Made by a program: the position numbers and the translations under genes
The notes under the pieces: model-generated
The model's database searches: none
Seen by the model: the letters and a program-made list of their open reading frames with translations, nothing else
Told to the model about the DNA's origin: nothing
DNA from: Acidimicrobiia bacterium
GTDB lineage: Bacteria; Actinomycetota; Acidimicrobiia; IMCC26256; BP-133
Direction of reading: 5' to 3'
Length of the DNA: 12,155 nt
NCBI GenBank assembly: GCA_025923175.1
Contig: JAICGL010000056.1
Span: 1 to 12,155, forward strand
Shown here: positions 1 through 6,516 of the stretch, piece by piece
How positions within the stretch are numbered: position 1 is the first letter of the stretch
How the letters are laid out: the number at the start of each line of letters is the position of its first letter

Positions 1-1
1 C

Positions 2-625
2 ATGGCGTCGATGTCGAAGTGGGCCCGCAGGAACGGGGTGCTCCTCCACCTCCACCGGGCCGGTTACGCCACCTGGGCCCGGCAGAAGAACCACGGCGTC
101 AACTTCCGGGTGATCGCCAAGTGGTGCCGCTTGCTAGGCGTCGATCACATCCACGCGGGGACGGTGGTGGGCAAGCTGGAAGGTGACCCCAACATCATCG
201 CCGGCTACTACGACACCCTGCGGCTCGACCACGTCACCGAGGACCTGGCGAAGGGCCTCTACTTCGACCAGGACTGGGCGTCGATGCCGGGCGTCATGCC
301 GGTGGCGTCGGGCGGCATCCACGCCGGCCAGATGCACCAGCTGCTCAACCACCTGGGTGAGGACTGCGTGCTCCAGTTCGGCGGGGGCACCATCGGCCAC
401 CCCATGGGGATCGCGGCGGGCGCCACGGCCAACCGGGTCGCCCTCGAAGCCATGATCAAGGCCCGCAACGAAGGCCGCGACTACCTGGCCGAAGGGCCCG
501 ACATCCTGGCCGAGCAGGCCAAGCGCAGCCCCGAGCTCCAGACGGCCCTGGACCTCTGGGGTGAGATCAGCTTCGACTACGAGTCCACCGACACGCCCGA
601 CGTGGTGGCCACGCCCTCCGTCTGA
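2..625 (+). CDS. cbbL: RuBisCO large subunit, red-type form I (5' partial)
   Basis: This is the C-terminal ~207 residues of ribulose-1,5-bisphosphate carboxylase/oxygenase large subunit, which carboxylates RuBP in the Calvin cycle. The reading frame runs off the left edge; the first in-frame ATG at base 2 is an internal Met, since the family needs about 270 more residues upstream. Visible active-site elements are HLHRAG (residues 15-20), DHIHAGTVVGKLEGD with the loop-6 lysine at K58, SGGIHAGQMH from S103, and the phosphate-binding FGGGTIGHP (126-134). The sequence resembles red-type enzymes, which fits the CbbX gene that follows. The position equivalent to plant His298 is Tyr (Y22). The stop codon overlaps the cbbX start by one base (TGATG), implying translational coupling. 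Identity is very secure; the exact subtype (IC, ID or IE) is not resolved here. Confidence 0.97.
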   Translation: MASMSKWARRNGVLLHLHRAGYATWARQKNHGVNFRVIAKWCRLLGVDHIHAGTVVGKLEGDPNIIAGYYDTLRLDHVTEDLAKGLYFDQDWASMPGVMPVASGGIHAGQMHQLLNHLGEDCVLQFGGGTIGHPMGIAAGATANRVALEAMIKARNEGRDYLAEGPDILAEQAKRSPELQTALDLWGEISFDYESTDTPDVVATPSV

Positions 626-1641
626 TGTCGTCGACCGGCAACACCGGGTTCAACATGCGCCCGGACGCCGCTCCCGAGGCACAGGCCGAGCCGCAGCCGG
701 ACGCCGTCCCCGAGACGCTTGCCCCCGACGATCTGGTGGACGTCGTCGAGGAGCGCGGCCGCCTCGACATCGACGCCGTGCTCGACCGCCTGGACCGCGA
801 ACTCATCGGGCTGGTGCCGGTGAAGACCCGCATCCGCCAACTCGCCGCGCTCCTCCTCGTCGACCGGCTCCGATGCCGCTATGGCCTGGCCTCGGACCGC
901 CCAACCCTGCACATGTGCTTCACCGGTGCACCGGGCACAGGCAAGACCACGGTGGCCCTGCGCATCGCCGAACTGCTCAAGAGCATCGGCTACCTGGAGA
1001 AGGGACACCTGGTCACCGTCACCCGCGACGAGTTGGTCGGCCAGTACATCGGCCACACCGCCCCCAAGACCAAGGAGGTCCTCAAACGGGCCATCGGCGG
1101 CGTGCTCTTCATCGACGAGGCCTACTACCTCCACCGGGCCGAAAACGAGCGGGACTACGGCCAGGAGGCCATCGAGATCCTCCTCCAGGTGATGGAGAAC
1201 CAGCGGGAGGATCTCGTCGTGATCCTGGCCGGTTACAAGGACCGGATGGACACCTTCTTCCAGTCGAACCCCGGCATGAGCTCCCGCATCGCGCACCACA
1301 TCGATTTCCCCGACTACAGCATCGACGAGCTGTTCGCCATCGGCGAGCTGATGCTGACCGAGCAGCGTTACGAACTCTCCCCCGAGGCCCGCACGGCCTT
1401 CCGCCACTACTTGGAGCGGAGGGCGGAGCAGCCCCGTTTCGCCAATGCCCGGAGCGTCCGCAATGCCCTCGAACGGGCCCGGCTGCGCCAGGCCAACCGC
1501 ATCGTGTCGAGCGAACAGCGCCATTGGGGGCGAGCGGATCTCATGCGGATCGAGCCCAGCGACATCCTCGAAAGCCGGGTGATGACCCAAGAGCCGGACG
1601 ACGCTGCGCCGGCCACCGTCCGACAACTCCGAGGAGGCTGA
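625..1641 (+). CDS. cbbX: CbbX, AAA+ red-type RuBisCO activase
   Basis: This 338-residue AAA+ ATPase removes inhibitory sugar phosphates from red-type RuBisCO by pulling on the large-subunit C-terminus. Visible motifs are Walker A GAPGTGKTT (101-109), the pore-loop segment YIGHTAPKTK (141-150), Walker B VLFIDEAYYL (160-169), a sensor-1 region VILAGYKD (199-206), a candidate arginine finger in SSRIAHHIDFPDY (R221), and a sensor-2 region around NARSVRN (274-280). An acidic, Pro/Ala-rich tail of about 35 residues precedes the core. A later Met at residue 11 is a possible alternative start, but ATG 625 overlaps the cbbL stop and is preferred. The gene lies between cbbL and cbbS rather than after cbbS. 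The cbbS ribosome-binding site lies inside its last codons. Confidence 0.96.
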   Translation: MSSTGNTGFNMRPDAAPEAQAEPQPDAVPETLAPDDLVDVVEERGRLDIDAVLDRLDRELIGLVPVKTRIRQLAALLLVDRLRCRYGLASDRPTLHMCFTGAPGTGKTTVALRIAELLKSIGYLEKGHLVTVTRDELVGQYIGHTAPKTKEVLKRAIGGVLFIDEAYYLHRAENERDYGQEAIEILLQVMENQREDLVVILAGYKDRMDTFFQSNPGMSSRIAHHIDFPDYSIDELFAIGELMLTEQRYELSPEARTAFRHYLERRAEQPRFANARSVRNALERARLRQANRIVSSEQRHWGRADLMRIEPSDILESRVMTQEPDDAAPATVRQLRGG

Positions 1642-1647
1642 CTGCGC

Positions 1648-2097
1648 ATGCATCTCACCCAGGGGACCTTTTCTTACCTGCCCGAGCTCACCGACGAGGA
1701 GATCGCGGCCCAGGTCCGCTACGCCATCGGCCACGGTTGGGCGCTGGCGGTGGAGTTCACCGACGATCCCCATCCCCGCAACGTGTACTGGGAGATGTGG
1801 GGCCTGCCGATCTTCGACGCCAACGACGCTGCGGCCGTCGTCACCGAGGTGAACCGGTGCCGCGAGGCGTTCCCGCATCAGTACATCCGGCTCACCGCCA
1901 CCGACGCCAGTCTCGGCCGGCAGACCACCGCCTTCTCCTTCATCGTCAATCGCCCGCCCGATGAACCGGGCTTCCGGCTGGCACGTCAGGAGGGGCCGGG
2001 CCGGACGGTGGCGTACACCATGCAGTCCTATGCCACCGACCGACCCCACGGTCGCCGTTACGAAAACGGCAACGGGAAGAGTCCAAAGGACAGCTGA
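1648..2097 (+). CDS. cbbS: RuBisCO small subunit, red-type form I
   Basis: This 149-residue protein is the small subunit that caps the L8S8 RuBisCO complex. Recognisable stretches are the N-terminal TQGTFSYLPELTDEEI, the DDPHPRNVYWEMWGLPIFD block at about residues 39-57, and the C-terminal SFIVNRPPDEPGFRL and SYATDRPHGRRY segments. The last two are typical of the extended C-terminal hairpin of red-type small subunits. The start ATG follows GAGGAGG (1631-1637), which overlaps the end of cbbX, and is six bases past the cbbX stop. The usual family length is about 130-140 residues; the extra length is a Gly/Asn/Lys-rich tail. It belongs to the same operon as cbbL, cbbX and the kinase. Confidence 0.96.
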   Translation: MHLTQGTFSYLPELTDEEIAAQVRYAIGHGWALAVEFTDDPHPRNVYWEMWGLPIFDANDAAAVVTEVNRCREAFPHQYIRLTATDASLGRQTTAFSFIVNRPPDEPGFRLARQEGPGRTVAYTMQSYATDRPHGRRYENGNGKSPKDS

Positions 2098-2111
2098 GAG
2101 CGGAGAACCGA

Positions 2112-3083
2112 GTGCCCGAGCGCCAACTCGCCATCCAGGGAACAGACGCCGACGCCGGTAGATCCCGCCCGGTCATGCTGGCCATCGCCGGCGACAGCGC
2201 CGCCGGCAAGACCACGCTCACCAAAGGGATCGTGCTGGCCCTCGGCGCGGAGCGTGTCGCGTCGATCTGCGTCGACGACTACCACCGCTACGACCGTGAC
2301 GAGCGCAAGGAGCTTTCGTTCACGGCGCTGCACCCCGATTGCAACTACGTCGACATCATGGAGCAGCACCTCCAGTTGCTCTCGCTCGGCCACGCGGTCC
2401 TCAAGCCGGTCTACAACCACGCCAACGGCAAGCTCGAGCGGCCGGTGCTCGTCGAGCCGCGCGACCTCGTGGTCGCCGAGGGCCTCCTGCCGCTCTCCAC
2501 CAAAGTGTCCCGGGGCTGTTTCGACGTAGGGGTCTACCTCGACCCCCCGGAGGCGGTCCGGCGGGTGTGGAAGCTCAAACGAGACACCGGCAAGCGGAGC
2601 TACACCTCCGAAGAGGTGGACGCCGAACTCGCGCGCCGGGAACCCGAGGCGGCGGCCTTCATCCGCCCCCAGAAGGCCGACGCCGACATCGTGGTGTCGT
2701 TCGCTCCCCTCGAGCAGCGGGGGGAGTCGCCCGAACACTCCCCTTCGGCCACCATCCTGCTGCGACCGACTGTCCCTCATCCCAACCTGGTCAAGTTCAT
2801 CACCGAGGACGTCCGCGAGGCTATCCACCTCAAGCTCACCCGCGACGAGGACGGCCGCCCCGTGGACGCCATCCACGTCCACGGCTACGCGCCGGCGGCC
2901 CGAACCCGCCCCATCGAGGAGGCCATCTGGGCCGACCTCGGGGTGGACGAGCCGCTGCCGGCATCCCTGGGCATGGTCGACGGGGTGCGCAGCGAATCGC
3001 TGGCCCTCACCCAGCTGATCCTCCTCTACCACGTCATGCAGAACCGCTCGTTCGCCCTTTCTCGCCAGGTCGCCCACGGGTGA
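2112..3083 (+). CDS. cbbP: Phosphoribulokinase
   Basis: This 323-residue kinase phosphorylates ribulose 5-phosphate to RuBP with ATP and so regenerates the RuBisCO substrate. The P-loop is GDSAAGKTT (27-35). Other hallmarks are DDYHRYDR (55-62), HPDCNYVDIM (74-83), KPVYNHANGK (98-107) and VVAEGLLPL (120-128), whose acidic residue sits where the family catalytic residue lies. The layout resembles the longer cyanobacterial/plant-like kinases more than the ~290-residue proteobacterial enzyme. Translation starts at GTG 2112 with a GGAGA at 2102-2106, 14 bases after cbbS. The stop overlaps the GTG of a broken gap gene (GTGA), so the two were once coupled. Only the symbol (cbbP or prk) is a matter of convention. 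Confidence 0.95.
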   Translation: MPERQLAIQGTDADAGRSRPVMLAIAGDSAAGKTTLTKGIVLALGAERVASICVDDYHRYDRDERKELSFTALHPDCNYVDIMEQHLQLLSLGHAVLKPVYNHANGKLERPVLVEPRDLVVAEGLLPLSTKVSRGCFDVGVYLDPPEAVRRVWKLKRDTGKRSYTSEEVDAELARREPEAAAFIRPQKADADIVVSFAPLEQRGESPEHSPSATILLRPTVPHPNLVKFITEDVREAIHLKLTRDEDGRPVDAIHVHGYAPAARTRPIEEAIWADLGVDEPLPASLGMVDGVRSESLALTQLILLYHVMQNRSFALSRQVAHG

Positions 3084-3206
3084 GGATCGCCATCAACGGC
3101 TTCGGACGGATCGGCCGCCAGGTCCCTGGCCTGGTATGACAATGAAGCCGGTTATTCAGCCCGGGTGGTCGACCTCTGCCGCCTGCTCGGAGCCGCCGCT
3201 GCCTGA
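3080..3206 (+). pseudogene. gap: Glyceraldehyde-3-phosphate dehydrogenase remnant with internal deletion
   Basis: From GTG 3080 the frame reads VRIAINGFGRIGRQ, the classic N-terminal NAD-binding start of GAPDH, then goes to a stop at 3137-3139. In the next frame, 3120-3206 encodes LAWYDNEAGYSARVVDLCRLLG and a short alanine tail before TGA, which is the classic GAPDH C-terminus. The roughly 300 residues between, including the catalytic Cys region, are absent. The two pieces meet near CAGGTCCCTGGCC (3118-3130), one base out of frame. The GTGA overlap with phosphoribulokinase shows it was once the next operon gene. No functional enzyme can be made, so the triose-phosphate reduction step must be encoded elsewhere in the genome. 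A collapsed assembly is the main alternative to a true deletion. Confidence 0.85.
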
Positions 3207-3255
3207 ATACTCCAAAACGCGGCGCCGCCCATCGGGTGTACCATTTGCCGGAACG

Positions 3256-3287
3256 CGCAGGTTCGCCTGCGGCGGGGCGCTTCCCCG
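3256..3287 (+). terminator. Tandem GC hairpins after the CO2-fixation operon (possible terminator)
   Basis: CGCAGG-TTCG-CCTGCG (3256-3271) is a perfect 6-bp stem with a TTCG tetraloop. It is followed at once by CGGGG-CGCTT-CCCCG (3273-3287). There is no T-tract, so intrinsic termination is uncertain. The position, about 50 bases past the last operon codons and before the next gene, suits an actinobacterial terminator or an mRNA-stabilising structure. Confidence 0.35.
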
Positions 3288-3297
3288 GACCCTGGTA

Positions 3298-3328
3298 GCG
3301 CCATCCGAACGGATGCAGTGGATGGCGC
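3298..3328 (+). promoter_or_regulatory. Inverted repeat just upstream of the padR ribosome-binding site
   Basis: Arms GCGCCATCC (3298-3306) and GGATGGCGC (3320-3328) are perfect 9-base reverse complements around a 13-base spacer. A second nested repeat, CATCCG-AA-CGGATG (3302-3315), shares the left arm. The element ends two bases before AGGAGGGG (3331-3338). It could be an operator for autoregulation by the PadR protein or a 5' leader hairpin. Binding is inferred from position only. Confidence 0.4.
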
Positions 3329-3343
3329 CTAGGAGGGGTCCGG

Positions 3344-3715
3344 ATGGGACTCGAGCTTGGTGTTGCCGCTCGGCGATGTGCCTCCATGGGAGCGCTGCCG
3401 AAAAGCTTCCTCCGTCCCTCGCTCCTCCTGTTGTTGAAAGAGCAGCCGGGCTACGGGTATGACCTCGTCAGCCGGCTGAAGAAGCTCGGGGTCGACGATG
3501 ACACGGCCACGGTGTACCGGGCTCTGCGGACGCTGGAGCAGGAGCAGGCCGTGTCCTCGGACTGGCAGATGTCGTCGGCCGGCCCGGCCCGGCGTGTGTA
3601 CCTGCTCACGCCGGCGGGGGAGTACCAGTTGCAGGCTGCCTTCGAGGCGGCGGTCGATACACACCGGGCCATCCAGCGGTACTTCTCCCGGTACGCCACG
3701 GCCGAGTCCCGCTGA
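3344..3715 (+). CDS. PadR-family transcriptional regulator
   Basis: This 123-residue protein has a PadR-type winged helix-turn-helix. The segment LRPSLLLLLKEQPGYGYDLVSRLKKLGV (23-50) forms the first helices. TVYRALRTLEQEQAV (56-70) is the recognition-helix region. The wing follows in AGPARRVYLLTPAGE (79-93). The C-terminal part is short, giving one helix for dimerisation. PadR proteins usually repress genes next to their own, often in response to a small molecule. ATG 3344 is chosen because AGGAGGGG lies five bases upstream; the Met at 3386 is a weaker alternative. A perfect inverted repeat precedes the gene and a YceI-family gene follows after 68 bases, so either could be the regulated target. 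The ligand cannot be read from the sequence. Confidence 0.88.
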   Translation: MGLELGVAARRCASMGALPKSFLRPSLLLLLKEQPGYGYDLVSRLKKLGVDDDTATVYRALRTLEQEQAVSSDWQMSSAGPARRVYLLTPAGEYQLQAAFEAAVDTHRAIQRYFSRYATAESR

Positions 3716-3783
3716 CGGCCACAAACATTCGTTTCATCCAACCCAACGGAGCGGCCTACGCGCCCTCCGTCAAGGAGAAGCAG

Positions 3784-4326
3784 ATGAACGTCAAAGCCGG
3801 TACCTACAACCTCGGCCCGTCCGACGGAACGGTTCGGGTCAAGACCGGCCGTGAGGGCATGGCCGCCAAGGCGGGTCACGACCTCACGTTCGAGGCGGCC
3901 AACTGGAAAGCCACCGTCACCATTGACGACGATCCCTCCCGAAACGAAGTCACCGCCTCGATCGAGCCCCGGTCTTTCCAAGTGAAAGCGGCCACTGGAG
4001 GGGCCAAGCCGGTGTCGGAGAAGGACAAGCGGGAGATCGCGAAGAACATCACCGGGTTGCTCGGCAACGGCAGCATTACCTTCACGTCGACGTCGGTCGA
4101 GGTGCAGGACACGACAGTGCATGCAGCCGGCGAGCTGTCGATTGCCGGGAAGAGCCGTCCCATCACCCTCGACCTGACCGCTGCATCGGGCCGGCTCACC
4201 GGAACCACGACCGTCATGCAGTCGGAATTCGGGATCAAGCCCTACTCGGCCATGCTCGGTGCCCTCAAGGTCAAAGACGAGGTCGAGATCGACCTCGACG
4301 TCGTCCTCCCTGCCGAGTCGGCCTGA
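3784..4326 (+). CDS. YceI-family protein
   Basis: This 180-residue protein matches the YceI-like beta-barrel (lipocalin-like) family, some members of which bind polyisoprenoids. Recognisable features are an N-terminal AGTYNLGPSDGTVRVKTGREG, then KAGHDLTFEAANWKATVTID with the conserved HDL. These are followed by the KRE-rich middle helix (SEKDKREIAKNI) and later strands SITFTSTSVEV, GELSIAGKSRPITLDL and QSEFGIKPYSAMLGALKVKDEVEIDLDV. There is no signal peptide, so it is probably cytoplasmic, unlike periplasmic proteobacterial YceI. AGGAG at 3773-3777 supports ATG 3784. It may be co-transcribed with the PadR gene 68 bases upstream. The cellular role of actinobacterial members is unknown. Confidence 0.88.
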   Translation: MNVKAGTYNLGPSDGTVRVKTGREGMAAKAGHDLTFEAANWKATVTIDDDPSRNEVTASIEPRSFQVKAATGGAKPVSEKDKREIAKNITGLLGNGSITFTSTSVEVQDTTVHAAGELSIAGKSRPITLDLTAASGRLTGTTTVMQSEFGIKPYSAMLGALKVKDEVEIDLDVVLPAESA

Positions 4327-4364
4327 CATGGTCATGGCTGAAGCCCGTGTTTCGGACGGACAGA

Positions 4365-4456
4365 AGGGTGGTAACGTCGAGACGTTCGCAGTCTCTGCGA
4401 CGTAGGGCGCGCCCAAGACCTCGGTTGCGCATCCAACGATGGATGACCCGGGAGTC
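4365..4456 (+). ncRNA. Structured leader element A (candidate cis-regulatory RNA)
   Basis: The element starts with AGGGTG (4365-4370). Next is a hairpin with stems ACGTC/GACGT and GAGAC/GTCTC, a 7-base loop and a 3-base bulge (4374-4403). Then comes GACCTCGGTTGCGCATCC (4417-4434). The last block opens a stem in which GAC-CTCGG (4417-4424) pairs with CCGGG-a-GTC (4448-4456), enclosing TTGCG and an inner hairpin CATCC/GGATG (4430-4445). A second copy at 11395-11477 keeps the same order, the same single bulge and a compensatory pair change. Both copies precede secreted surface proteins. It does not match the known riboswitch consensus sequences I could recall. The RNA nature is inferred from the fold and covariation, not from expression. 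Confidence 0.5.
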
Positions 4457-4461
4457 TGGAC

Positions 4462-4668
4462 TTGCAAGCCAATCTGGCTAAAGGCGTCACTGCAGATCGA
4501 AAAATCCGCAACCGAATCTCGCTCGCCGCGCTCGTGCTCGGGGTGGGATTGCTGTGGCCATTTCCCCTCGGAGCGGCAGTTCTGATGGTGCCCGCCACCT
4601 TCGCGCTCGTCATCTCCCTGGAGGACGCGCTCACGGTCTCCGCGCCTGTCCCCCTCCCAGCCAAATAG
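4462..4668 (+). CDS. Small predicted membrane protein (hypothetical, TTG start)
   Basis: This ORF could encode 68 residues: a basic N-terminus with DRKIRNR (12-18), a long hydrophobic stretch at about 19-53 with a central WPFPLG turn, and a short acidic/Pro-rich tail. That pattern fits one or two membrane segments. Third-position GC is high from about codon 15 onward, as in real genes here. The TTG start has GGGAG (4450-4454) at a good distance, but that motif lies inside the 3' strand of leader element A. The stop is 20 bases before the surface-protein ATG, so it would be the first gene of that operon. I do not recognise a family. It may instead be untranslated leader. Confidence 0.42.
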   Translation: MQANLAKGVTADRKIRNRISLAALVLGVGLLWPFPLGAAVLMVPATFALVISLEDALTVSAPVPLPAK

Positions 4669-4688
4669 CTCTCGTAGGAAGGAACGCA

Positions 4689-6512
4689 ATGAGACGCCTA
4701 CTCTTCGTCGTCGCCCTGCTCGCTGCGGTTTTACCGACCGGCGGACAATCAGCTCTAGCCCAAATCGCTCCCCTCGCCCCGTTCTCCGGCTACAGCACCG
4801 GCACCGCCGTGCACATCGATGCTCTCCAGAACGGCACCACCCGTCTGTTGGATACCGAGGTCGCCTTCTCCGGCGCCAACGTGAACTCCCAAAACATCGG
4901 GCCGGCGCTCGTGAACGAGATGGACCAGGCCTACCAGCAGGCCACCACAGAGGCCGACAAGGCCGCAGGGCGAGGCTCGGGTGCCGAGGTCGGCCTCGTC
5001 ACCGTGACGCCCAATGTGGATGGCGCCAACCAGATCAACCCCGGCAGCACCGTCCAGGCGTTCGCCCCTGTATCGACTGGGCTGCTCCGGGACAACTTCC
5101 TCGACCTGGACCTCGACCCGGTTATCAACAGCGGGTACCTGGAGGGCCAGGCGCAGGCGGTCTATAGCGACAGCGTGTGCGTTCTCGGCCAGCCCATCAG
5201 CTCCGGCCTGGGTTATGCCGGTACCGCCGCGGTGGTCGGAACCCCGTCCGACGACGTGTTGGCCGACTCGAACACGGGCGACAACGCCATCAACCAGTCG
5301 AAGTCGTTCACCTATCTCACCCCCAATGGTGACGGCACCTACGGCCTCGTGACGGAGACCCACCAGATCCTGGCTCCGCTCATGGTCTTCCCCGGAACCG
5401 CCGCGCTCGCAGGGCTCCCCGTCCTCGAAGATCTAGAACTCCCGGTCGACCCCATCGGTGCTATCACCATCGAATTCGGCGGTGAGTGGGTTCTCCGCTC
5501 GACGGCCACCGGAAAGCCGGGCGGCGCCACCATTGACTACGCCCCCGTCGGGGCTGACACTCCGACGACCAAGGTCATCAGGGTGATGCTGGGCGAAACC
5601 GAGCTGGCGTTCGTCACGTCCCAGATGATTCTGGACGACGACGGCCTCGAAGTTGTGCTTCCCGCTGGCCTTGGCATCATCTCCATCGGCGCCCCGCCCC
5701 GTGCCATCAACGGTGACGAGAATTCGGTGCCCGAAATTGCCACCAACGGCACCAAGGCGGCCGCCGCGGTCGACGTGGTGCAGATCACCGGCCAACTGGG
5801 CGACATTGGCCTCGCCGACGTGCGTGTCGGACACATGGAATCCATGGCCACAGTCCCCATGGGTGGCATCCAGTGCGGCATCCCCGTCACGAAGACCGGA
5901 AATCCGACGTCGGTGACTGCCGGCGACGGCCAGACCGTGACCTACACCATCACCGTCCCGGCTGACCCCGAAGCGTTCAAGGTCATTGCCTGCGACATCG
6001 TCAACCTCAAGGTGGTTGACGTGGTCAGCACGAACATCCCGGAGGTCAAGTTCACCCTCAAGACGGCGTCAGCCCCCGGCGTGATCACCGGAGGTAACAC
6101 CATCACCTGGGATCTGGGCACCTACAAGCCCGGTGACCCGTCCAAGGTGCTGACCGTGACCATGGAGGTGCCGGCAGATTCGGCCTCCGGCCAGATCACC
6201 GACACCGCCACCGCCACGGCGGTCCTGGGTAACTGCAAGGGCAACGCATCGGCCAACGCCACATCCCTCACCGGGCTGGCCAAGTTCGACGCCGCCGCCC
6301 TGAGCGGTAGCGCCACCCTGGCTATCCCCGGCACCTCCGTCCTGGCCGCGGCTCTCGCGCCCGCCGCCGGACCGACCCCCATCGGTGGTGTCCAGACCGG
6401 TGCCGGTGGCACCAGCCCGATCAGTAATCGCATGCTCCCGCTAGGCGCCGCCCTGGGTTCGCTAGCCCTCGTCGCCTCGCTGACCGCCCGGCGTCGCCGC
6501 CGGAACGGCTAA
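4689..6512 (+). CDS. Secreted, C-terminally anchored surface protein with DUF11-like domain
   Basis: The 607-residue product starts with a signal peptide (residues 1-25, basic MRR, hydrophobic core, cleavage near SALA/Q). The middle 370 residues are beta-rich and extracellular in character, and I recognise no catalytic motif in them. Residues about 400-520 resemble the DUF11 Ig-like domain (KTGNPTSVTAGDGQTVTYTI, then ITWDLGTYKPGD and ITDTATATAV). The C-terminus has a hydrophobic segment (LPLGAALGSLALVASLTA) and an RRRRR tail, the layout of a cell-wall sorting signal, but no LPXTG. A Gly-rich QTGAGGTS precedes it. ATG 4689 follows AGGAAGGA (4676-4683). A sortase gene begins five bases after the stop, so this is its likely substrate. 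Leader element A lies upstream. Confidence 0.85.
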   Translation: MRRLLFVVALLAAVLPTGGQSALAQIAPLAPFSGYSTGTAVHIDALQNGTTRLLDTEVAFSGANVNSQNIGPALVNEMDQAYQQATTEADKAAGRGSGAEVGLVTVTPNVDGANQINPGSTVQAFAPVSTGLLRDNFLDLDLDPVINSGYLEGQAQAVYSDSVCVLGQPISSGLGYAGTAAVVGTPSDDVLADSNTGDNAINQSKSFTYLTPNGDGTYGLVTETHQILAPLMVFPGTAALAGLPVLEDLELPVDPIGAITIEFGGEWVLRSTATGKPGGATIDYAPVGADTPTTKVIRVMLGETELAFVTSQMILDDDGLEVVLPAGLGIISIGAPPRAINGDENSVPEIATNGTKAAAAVDVVQITGQLGDIGLADVRVGHMESMATVPMGGIQCGIPVTKTGNPTSVTAGDGQTVTYTITVPADPEAFKVIACDIVNLKVVDVVSTNIPEVKFTLKTASAPGVITGGNTITWDLGTYKPGDPSKVLTVTMEVPADSASGQITDTATATAVLGNCKGNASANATSLTGLAKFDAAALSGSATLAIPGTSVLAAALAPAAGPTPIGGVQTGAGGTSPISNRMLPLGAALGSLALVASLTARRRRRNG

Positions 6513-6516
6513 CCAA

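Noticed and set aside
577..2049. Long minus-strand open frame (490 codons) opposite cbbX and cbbS
   Set aside because: It is a GC-codon shadow of two certain genes and its translation has no recognisable domain.
2058..3077. Minus-strand open frame (339 codons) opposite phosphoribulokinase
   Set aside because: It mirrors the kinase gene; the translation is low-complexity Val/Asp/Gly-rich and has no motif.
3136..3462. Plus-strand frame of 108 codons over the gap remnant and padR start
   Set aside because: No ribosome-binding site or recognisable domain; it runs through the GAPDH scar and overlaps padR in another frame.
4365..4456. Known c-di-GMP (GEMM-I/II) or c-di-AMP (ydaO) riboswitch identity for elements A and B
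   Set aside because: AGGGTGATTCC in B faintly recalls a ydaO segment, but the other conserved blocks of these classes are absent.
4554..4688. Longer start (4554) for the DUF11-like surface protein
   Set aside because: ATG 4689 has a good ribosome-binding site and gives an immediate signal peptide; the extension would overlap the small membrane ORF and bury the signal peptide.
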